From NCBI GenBank assembly GCA_016721465.1, contig JADKIA010000003.1, positions 558,001-622,000 of the forward strand: 64,000 bases of DNA, written 5' to 3'. A program made the position numbers and the translations under genes. The DNA comes from Ideonella sp. (GTDB lineage: Bacteria > Pseudomonadota > Gammaproteobacteria > Burkholderiales > Burkholderiaceae_C). How positions within the stretch are numbered: position 1 is the first letter of the stretch; each line of letters starts with the position of its first letter. Shown one piece after another: positions 59,101-64,000 of the stretch. The notes below the pieces were generated by a model that worked only from the letters and a program-made list of their open reading frames with translations, had not been told where the DNA came from and made no database searches.

Positions 59101-60090
59101 TCAGCCCGGTGCCCGCGCCAGGCCCAATCGCTCCACCATGCGCCGCTCGGCGGCATAGGCCTCGCGCATGGCGCGGCCATAGTCCTCCGGGCCCAGGTAG
59201 GCCAGGTCCTGGTCATAACGTTCGAGTTCAGCGATGTGCGCCGGGTCGTGCATGGCCACCTTGAAGGCGTCGTGCAGCACCTGCACCACCGGAGCCGGCA
59301 CGCCGCGAGGACCGGCCAGGCCATAGGGCGAGGTGGCGACGATGCCGTGGCCCAGTTCGCGCAGCGTGGGCACCTGCGGGAAGCGGCGCGAGCGATGCTC
59401 GCCGAACGTGGCCAGCAAACGCAGCTTGCCCGAATCGACGAAGGGTGCGAAGCCATTGGAATTGACGCCCACCATGACCTGGCCCGAAGACACCGCGATC
59501 ATCTGATCGGCCGTGCCCTTGTAGGGCACGTGCACATAGCTCAGACCCTTGCGTGCAAACAGCTCGTCCATCACGAGGTGCGGCGTGGTGCCCACGCCGT
59601 TGGTGGACACCAGCAACTCGCCCGGGCGCTGCTTGGCCAGCGCGAACAGGTCGTCCAGGCTGCGGATCTGGCTGCTGGCCGGCACCACGATGCCGAAGGT
59701 GACGCCGCTGATCTGGATGATGGGCGTGGTGTCGCGGATCGGGTCCCACAGCAGCTTCTGCACCAGCGGGGCGCGAAACACCGGCTGCGGCATCTGCGCG
59801 ATGGTGTAGCCGTCGGGCGCGGCCTGTTGCAGCACCGGCATGGCCAGGGTGCCGCCGGCGCCCGAGCGGTTCTCGATCAGCACCCGTTGGCCGAGCTGGC
59901 GACCGGCCAGTTCGGCCAGCAGGCGCATGGTGAGGTCGGTGGCGCCCCCGGCGGGCCAGGGCACCCACAGCGTCACGGGCCGGGTCGGAAAGCCGTGGGG
60001 TGCTTGCGCCAGCGCCATGCCGTAGGCCGGTGCCAGTGCGGCGGCGCCGAGCAGGCCGATGGCCTGTCGTCGGCGCGGGTGATGGGTCAT
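59101..60090 (-). CDS. Bug-family (TctC-like) periplasmic binding protein
   Basis: A 329-residue protein with a Tat-like leader (RRRQAIGLLGAAALAP) and the Bug pattern FPTRPVTLWVPWPAGGATDL, ENRSGAGGTLAMPVL and PDGYTIAQM. Bug proteins bind carboxylates or similar solutes and usually work with TctAB, but betaproteobacteria keep many orphan copies, and no tctA or tctB is nearby. The ATG overlaps the upstream lipoprotein stop (ATGA), making it the last gene of the operon. Confidence 0.88.
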   Translation of the reverse strand: MTHHPRRRQAIGLLGAAALAPAYGMALAQAPHGFPTRPVTLWVPWPAGGATDLTMRLLAELAGRQLGQRVLIENRSGAGGTLAMPVLQQAAPDGYTIAQMPQPVFRAPLVQKLLWDPIRDTTPIIQISGVTFGIVVPASSQIRSLDDLFALAKQRPGELLVSTNGVGTTPHLVMDELFARKGLSYVHVPYKGTADQMIAVSSGQVMVGVNSNGFAPFVDSGKLRLLATFGEHRSRRFPQVPTLRELGHGIVATSPYGLAGPRGVPAPVVQVLHDAFKVAMHDPAHIAELERYDQDLAYLGPEDYGRAMREAYAAERRMVERLGLARAPG

Positions 60091-60806
60091 TGCCATTCGG
60101 TCAGTTCCAGGGTCAGCGTGCCGCCGGACAGGAAGGTGGACTGCGCAGGCTCGCTGCGCACCATCCTGGCCAGGCCCACGCCCTTGCAGTACCACTCGGT
60201 GGTGTTCAGCGGCATGTCCTTGAATCCGTTCACCGGGTCGGCAAACAGCCGCATCGCGGCCGTGCCCTGCACCCGGATGCAATCGTTGAACTCGCCGGCA
60301 CGGGTCTTGAGTTTCTCGCCCAGCGCCTCGATGCGGTACTGCATCATCACCGGCTGCTGCGTGTGGCGGATCTCGGGCGGAAAGTCGTTCTTGCGGCGCA
60401 GCAGGTAGGACGTGGTCATGGCCTGCCATTGCGTGCCCACGGCCATTGGCGTCTTCAGCACGTAGCGCGGCGGCTTGTCGACACTGGGCTCGGCCTCCAG
60501 GTCGGTCTTGGTGGCCACCCGGAAGATGCCGGTATCGTCGGCGCGCAGCCAGTAGTCCACGCCACTGGCGCTGCGCCGCCGAAAGGCCCGGCCGCCGCTG
60601 TCGAGGGGCTCTTCGCCCAGCGTGCTCAGCACCATGGCCTCATGCTCGACGCTGTTGTCCTCGCGTTCTGTGGCGGCGTCGTAGGCCCAGCGGTGGCCGG
60701 ACTCCAGCGGGAAGTACGAGGTGCTGGGCGACGATCCCGTGCAGGCGCCCAGGCCGAGGACGAGCGCGCCGGCCGAGACAGTGGTGAGTGTTGCGCGGCG
60801 CATCAT
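60087..60806 (-). CDS. Predicted outer-membrane/periplasmic lipoprotein
   Basis: A 239-residue protein whose leader ends in the lipobox LGLGAC (Cys about residue 21), followed by SPSTSYFPLESGHRWAYDAA and a beta-rich domain. No characterised family is recognised. It is coupled by ATGA overlaps to the genes on both sides, so it is part of the PedC/ExbB-like operon. Confidence 0.7.
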   Translation of the reverse strand: MMRRATLTTVSAGALVLGLGACTGSSPSTSYFPLESGHRWAYDAATEREDNSVEHEAMVLSTLGEEPLDSGGRAFRRRSASGVDYWLRADDTGIFRVATKTDLEAEPSVDKPPRYVLKTPMAVGTQWQAMTTSYLLRRKNDFPPEIRHTQQPVMMQYRIEALGEKLKTRAGEFNDCIRVQGTAAMRLFADPVNGFKDMPLNTTEWYCKGVGLARMVRSEPAQSTFLSGGTLTLELTEWQ

Positions 60807-61297
60807 TTCTCCGGCAACTGCGGCGCGGGCAGGTCGCGGATCTTCACCTCCTGCTCGTCGGCACCCGGCCGCAGCCAGCCCAGGCCCTTCTTGCCGGCCT
60901 TCGGCGTGGCCGTGCCCATCTGGCTGACGCCTTGTCGCGATTTCTTCATGCCCTCGTTGAGCAGCGCATGCAGGTCCTTGGCGTAGGGCAGCTTGTAGGC
61001 GCGCGGCTGGGCCACCGGCTTGCCGTTCTCGATGGCGTTGAGCCAGACGTACAGCGCGCCCGCCGTCTTGTTGCTGGGCTCCTCGATCACCGCTGCCAAG
61101 AGCGTGAAGCGCTCCGGCAGCGCGTCGGCGGTGGGCCAGCCCGACAGGTTGTGCACCACGTCGTCGGCCCAGAAATAGAACACGGCCACGCCGGCCACCA
61201 GCAGCGCTTTCAGCCACGCGGGCCAGCGTGACCACACCAGGGCCATGGCGCACAGGAACACCAGGGCGGCGAAGGAGAGGATGAGTGCGGTGTTCAC
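60803..61297 (-). CDS. Small inner-membrane protein of the PedC/ExbB-like operon
   Basis: A 164-residue protein with two membrane segments near the start (LILSFAALVFLCAMALVW; LKALLVAGVAVFYFWADDVV) and a polar C-terminal domain with WPTADALPERFTLLAAVIEE. The family is not recognised. It lies six bases after the ExbD-like gene and overlaps the lipoprotein gene, suggesting a shared complex. Confidence 0.65.
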   Translation of the reverse strand: MNTALILSFAALVFLCAMALVWSRWPAWLKALLVAGVAVFYFWADDVVHNLSGWPTADALPERFTLLAAVIEEPSNKTAGALYVWLNAIENGKPVAQPRAYKLPYAKDLHALLNEGMKKSRQGVSQMGTATPKAGKKGLGWLRPGADEQEVKIRDLPAPQLPEK

Positions 61298-61303
61298 GGC
61301 GGA

Positions 61304-61909
61304 TCAGATCCTTTGGACCAATGTCTTGGGCAGCGTGTTGACCTGCCCGACGCTGCCATCGGGCAGCACGGTGAAGCGCACGGCGGTGGCCTCGTCGCCC
61401 TTGCGCGCCAGCGTCACCTGGCCGTAGTACACGACCTCGGCGCGCGGGTTGACCTTGACGACGGACACCGACACGTCCACCGGCTTGCCGTCCTTCGATT
61501 CGTAGTAGTGGGCATTGACCGTGTACTCGCCGGGGGCGATGCCGCGCAAGGTCACCACCTCCTGGTTCAGCGGGTTCACGATGGCCTTGCCATTGACCAC
61601 GATGGTGTCGTTGGCCAGGCCACGGTCGTCGCGGTCCAGGTGCATCAGTCCGGACTCGCGGGCACGGAACCAGACCAGGTTGCCGCCCGGGTCCTGCACC
61701 CAGGTGTCGATGTCGTTGGGGTTCATGTCGGGCCAGGACACCGTGATGATGAACTCGGCCTTGGCGGGGATGTCGCCGGCCTTCAGCGCCCGCGGGTTCA
61801 TCGCCAGCAGCGCCACGATGAAGCAGAAGACGAACGCGATCAACATGTTGAACAACATGTCATAGAAGGGATCGACCTCCGCTTCGCGGGATTGCCGGCG
61901 TCTGCGCAT
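61304..61909 (-). CDS. ExbD/TolR-like membrane-anchored protein
   Basis: A 201-residue protein with one N-terminal helix, VDPFYDMLFNMLIAFVFCFI. Asp17 falls where ExbD/TolR carry the proton-translocating Asp (compare VTPLVDVMLVLLIIF). The periplasmic part, with DIDTWVQDPGGNLVWF and PGEYTVNAHYYESKDG, looks like a DUF2135-type beta domain, not the usual ExbD fold. It follows the ExbB-like gene. Confidence 0.7.
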   Translation of the reverse strand: MRRRRQSREAEVDPFYDMLFNMLIAFVFCFIVALLAMNPRALKAGDIPAKAEFIITVSWPDMNPNDIDTWVQDPGGNLVWFRARESGLMHLDRDDRGLANDTIVVNGKAIVNPLNQEVVTLRGIAPGEYTVNAHYYESKDGKPVDVSVSVVKVNPRAEVVYYGQVTLARKGDEATAVRFTVLPDGSVGQVNTLPKTLVQRI

Positions 61910-61915
61910 GCGGTG

Positions 61916-62620
61916 TCAGATCTGCGGTGTGGCGGGGTTGTCCGAGCGGATGCTCAGGCCCGCTCTTTGGCAGTCGGCGACCAAGGCGTCCGCAAACCGG
62001 TCCAGGCGGGTCAACTGAATCCCCAACAGGATGTTGCCCACCAGCCCGACCATGGTGGTGAGCAGCGCGATGCCCAGACCCGTGGTCAGGCTCTTGAGCA
62101 GGTCTTGCGTCTGCGTGGGATCGAAGTTCTGGATCTGCCCGATGTTCAGCGCCAGCACCGAAAAGCCGATCACCTTGCCCAGAAGGCCGAGCTTGAGCTG
62201 GATGCCGTTCACCCACCAGGCGGTGTGGTGCGGACCGTGGGTGTGCTCCATCAGCAGGTCGAGTGGCGCGTCGGCGTCGCGCGGGGCGGCGGCCAAGGCG
62301 CTGAGGTAGTCGCTGGCCCATCCTTCATTGGGCAGGCCGTGGCGGGCGTTCAACATCAGCCGACGCTGCCACTGCAACTCGCGGCTGCGTGCGCCGCACC
62401 ACAACGTCGACGCGGCAAACACCACGATGATCACCAGCGTCAGCCCCGTGGGGTCTGAAGTGAGCAGCAGCGCCCACACGCCACGCATGCCCAGCAGCCA
62501 GGTGCCGAAGGCCAGCAGGGCGCCGAGCGCGAGCCACTCGAACCACAGCGGCTCGGCGTCGTCCCTTGGGCGCTGGGCGCGTGGTGTTCGTGACGATGCC
62601 GCCAGTGTTGACCAGTTCAC
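61916..62620 (-). CDS. MotA/TolQ/ExbB-like proton channel protein
   Basis: A 234-residue protein with three or four membrane helices (WLALGALLAFGTWLLGM; LTLVIIVVFAASTLWCG; LGLLGKVIGFSVLALNI; LGIALLTTMVGLVGNILLG), the last matching the TolQ/ExbB helix with Thr residues lining the proton path. It should pair with the ExbD-like product. The ATG overlaps the stop of the PedC-like permease. Confidence 0.75.
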   Translation of the reverse strand: MNWSTLAASSRTPRAQRPRDDAEPLWFEWLALGALLAFGTWLLGMRGVWALLLTSDPTGLTLVIIVVFAASTLWCGARSRELQWQRRLMLNARHGLPNEGWASDYLSALAAAPRDADAPLDLLMEHTHGPHHTAWWVNGIQLKLGLLGKVIGFSVLALNIGQIQNFDPTQTQDLLKSLTTGLGIALLTTMVGLVGNILLGIQLTRLDRFADALVADCQRAGLSIRSDNPATPQI

Positions 62621-63432
62621 GCCGGCCCTCCTCGTTTGGTCAGTGCGCCGAAGCCGCGTTGCGGGTCATAGCCCCAGGCCGCCAGCGCGAAACACCCGGC
62701 CAGCGTGCCCAGCACGATGGCGGGCGACCAGCCCGGGTCCTGGCCATACAGCGCGAAGCGCATCCACTCCACCGCGTGGGTGAAGGGGTTGAAGCGGGCG
62801 ATCTGATAAACCCAATTCGCACCGGACTCTTCCAGCTTCCACAGCGGGTACAAGGCGGTGGACATGAAGTACATCGGAAAGATCACGAAGTTCATCGTGC
62901 CCGCGAAGTTCTCCAGTTGCTTGATGTGCACGCTGAGCAGCAGGCCCAGTGCACCGAGCATGAGGGCGGCCGACACGGCCGCGGCCAGCACCATCGGCGT
63001 CTGCGGCCCCCACACCGGCAAGGCGGTGCCCAGCAGCGCGGCCACGATCACGAAGGCCGCGGCCTGCGCCAACGACAGCACGGCGGTGGCGGTGAGCTTG
63101 GCGAACAGGATCCACCAGCGCGGCAGCGGCGCCGTGAGCAGCAGGCGCATCAGGCCCATCTCGCGGTCGTAGACCATGGCCAGGCTGGACTGCATGCCGT
63201 TGAACAGCAGCACCATGCCCACCAGGCCGGGCGCGATGTAGACGTCGTAGGGGATGTAGGTGTCGTAGGGTGGGGCGATGGCCACGCCGAACACGTTGCG
63301 AAAGCCCGCCGCGAACACCGCCAGCCACAGCAGTGGCCGCACCAGGGCCGAGACCAGGCGGCCGGACTGGCGGCTGAACTTCAGCAGTTCGCGGGAGACG
63401 ATGGCGCGCAGCGCCTGCAAGGCATGGCGCAT
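62617..63432 (-). CDS. ABC-2-type permease, PedC-like (PQQ alcohol system)
   Basis: A 271-residue membrane protein with six predicted helices and the ABC-2 exporter pattern (ELLKFSRQSGRLVSALVRPL; YIAPGLVGMVLLFNGMQSSL; LMRLLLTAPLPRWWILFAKL; FPMYFMSTALYPLWKLEESG). PedC is the permease of the alcohol-associated ABC transporter in Pseudomonas PQQ clusters. The ATG overlaps the upstream stop (TGATG). The cognate ATPase gene is not between it and the binding protein, so it should lie outside the window. Confidence 0.85.
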   Translation of the reverse strand: MRHALQALRAIVSRELLKFSRQSGRLVSALVRPLLWLAVFAAGFRNVFGVAIAPPYDTYIPYDVYIAPGLVGMVLLFNGMQSSLAMVYDREMGLMRLLLTAPLPRWWILFAKLTATAVLSLAQAAAFVIVAALLGTALPVWGPQTPMVLAAAVSAALMLGALGLLLSVHIKQLENFAGTMNFVIFPMYFMSTALYPLWKLEESGANWVYQIARFNPFTHAVEWMRFALYGQDPGWSPAIVLGTLAGCFALAAWGYDPQRGFGALTKRGGPA

Positions 63433-64000
63433 CAGCGGGCCTGGCAGAGGTTTTCGGGCGCATCGGCGCCCAGCGTGTCGAGGGTGTTCTTGGGATGCAG
63501 CACGCCGTCGGCCGGCGCGGTCGCGATCACGCTCTGCCCATCGGTGAGCAGCACCGGCTGGCGCAGCTGGCCGTCCCAGGGGCGGAAGCTCATCGACACG
63601 CCTTTGGAACCGTCCAGCTCGGCCTCGAACAAGGCCTTCTGCCACGCCGCTGCAGGGCCCTTGGGCGCGGCCACCGCAGCGGCCACCAGCGCCTTGCCGG
63701 CCATCCAGGCGGGCCAGTCGTGCGCGCCCATCGGCCGGCCGGCGGCCTTGGTGAGGCGGCGCGTGACCTGCGGCGCGCCATAGCGTTCGAACTTCGGTGA
63801 CCACGCCACCGGCACCAGGCCGCCATCGCCCACCACCGGGCGCGGCAGCGCGCTGCGGTAGGGCAGGGTGGTGGCGAACTCGCCGTCGCTGTCCACCACC
63901 CACACCACGTCGTATGGGCCGGCGGTGGCCGGATTGGTGAGCAGCAGGGGATTGGCCTGGTCACGCTCGCGCGGGTCGGCGCTGAGCTTGAAGGGCTTGC
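63432..64000 (-). CDS. ABC substrate-binding protein of the PQQ alcohol dehydrogenase system (5' part missing)
   Basis: The frame is open to the window edge and encodes the C-terminal 189 residues: RERDQANPLLL, YDVVWVVDSDGEFATTLPYR, ALPRPVVGDGGLVPVAW, SMSFRPWDGQLRQPVLL and NTLDTLGADAPENLC. These segments match the TIGR03863-type binding protein found with PQQ alcohol dehydrogenases. The start lies beyond position 64000. Its presence ties the right-edge operon to the two quinoproteins. Confidence 0.85.
   Translation of the reverse strand, partial: KPFKLSADPRERDQANPLLLTNPATAGPYDVVWVVDSDGEFATTLPYRSALPRPVVGDGGLVPVAWSPKFERYGAPQVTRRLTKAAGRPMGAHDWPAWMAGKALVAAAVAAPKGPAAAWQKALFEAELDGSKGVSMSFRPWDGQLRQPVLLTDGQSVIATAPADGVLHPKNTLDTLGADAPENLCQAR

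Overview
The window looks like a chromosomal segment of a GC-rich betaproteobacterium of the order Burkholderiales, probably the Comamonadaceae/Sphaerotilaceae side. The evidence is the housekeeping order lysR-leuC-leuD-(small membrane gene)-leuB-asd-fimV-truA-trpF-trpB-trpA-accD-folC-dedD-cvpA-purF-metZ, and the later xseB-ispA-dxs-folE2 run. I saw no rRNA, CRISPR array, phage or transposase. GC content appears uniformly high, apart from an AT-rich divergent promoter near 23.2 kb.

Layout. (1) 1-22.1 kb is core metabolism: the start of infA, a methyltransferase, leucine and aspartate-family genes, FimV, tRNA pseudouridylation, a trpFBA-accD operon closed by a clear terminator, folC, a SPOR protein, cvpA, purF, metZ, gltX, two tRNAs (Ala-GGC, Glu-UUC) with a UUCG terminator, and a SUI1-like factor. 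(2) 22.1-37.0 kb is an accessory catabolic island for an aromatic, most likely phenylpropenoid (hydroxycinnamate), acid. It encodes an amidohydrolase, a crotonase, a feruloyl-CoA-synthase-like ligase, an HSD10-type dehydrogenase, a 4-hydroxybenzoyl-CoA-type thioesterase, a complete branched-chain-type ABC importer with a fused permease-ATPase and two binding proteins, an acyl-CoA dehydrogenase, MarR and TetR regulators and a PaaI thioesterase. No thiolase is present. The amidohydrolase may instead cleave the beta-ketoacyl-CoA, as proposed for CouO/PhdC in actinobacteria. (3) 37.2-43.8 kb holds a Rieske oxygenase, the isoprenoid genes xseB-ispA-dxs, folE2 and an EgtB/SenA-like protein with an altered iron-binding motif.

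(4) 43.9-64.0 kb is a quinoprotein alcohol-oxidation region. It has two PQQ alcohol dehydrogenases that both carry the extra Asp of lanthanide-dependent enzymes, a SoxYZ-like carrier and a metallo-beta-lactamase-fold partner, two TonB-dependent receptors, a diheme cytochrome c, a MoxY-like sensor kinase with its regulator, a separate NarL-type regulator, and a sigma-54 promoter in front of the first dehydrogenase. At the right edge a tightly overlapping minus-strand operon combines the PQQ-associated ABC binding protein and a PedC-like permease with ExbB/ExbD-like proteins, a membrane protein, a lipoprotein and a Bug-type binding protein. A 32-base hairpin element occurs twice, at 43.8 and 53.0 kb, and brackets the first half of this region.

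Working model. The organism takes up plant-derived aromatic acids through the ABC system, activates them with CoA and shortens their side chain. Separately it oxidises alcohols in the periplasm with PQQ enzymes that probably use lanthanides, passing electrons to a cytochrome c. The TonB receptors may bring in lanthanides or the alcohols, and the two-component systems would control the enzymes. These regional models are inference from gene families and order; individual housekeeping calls are firm.
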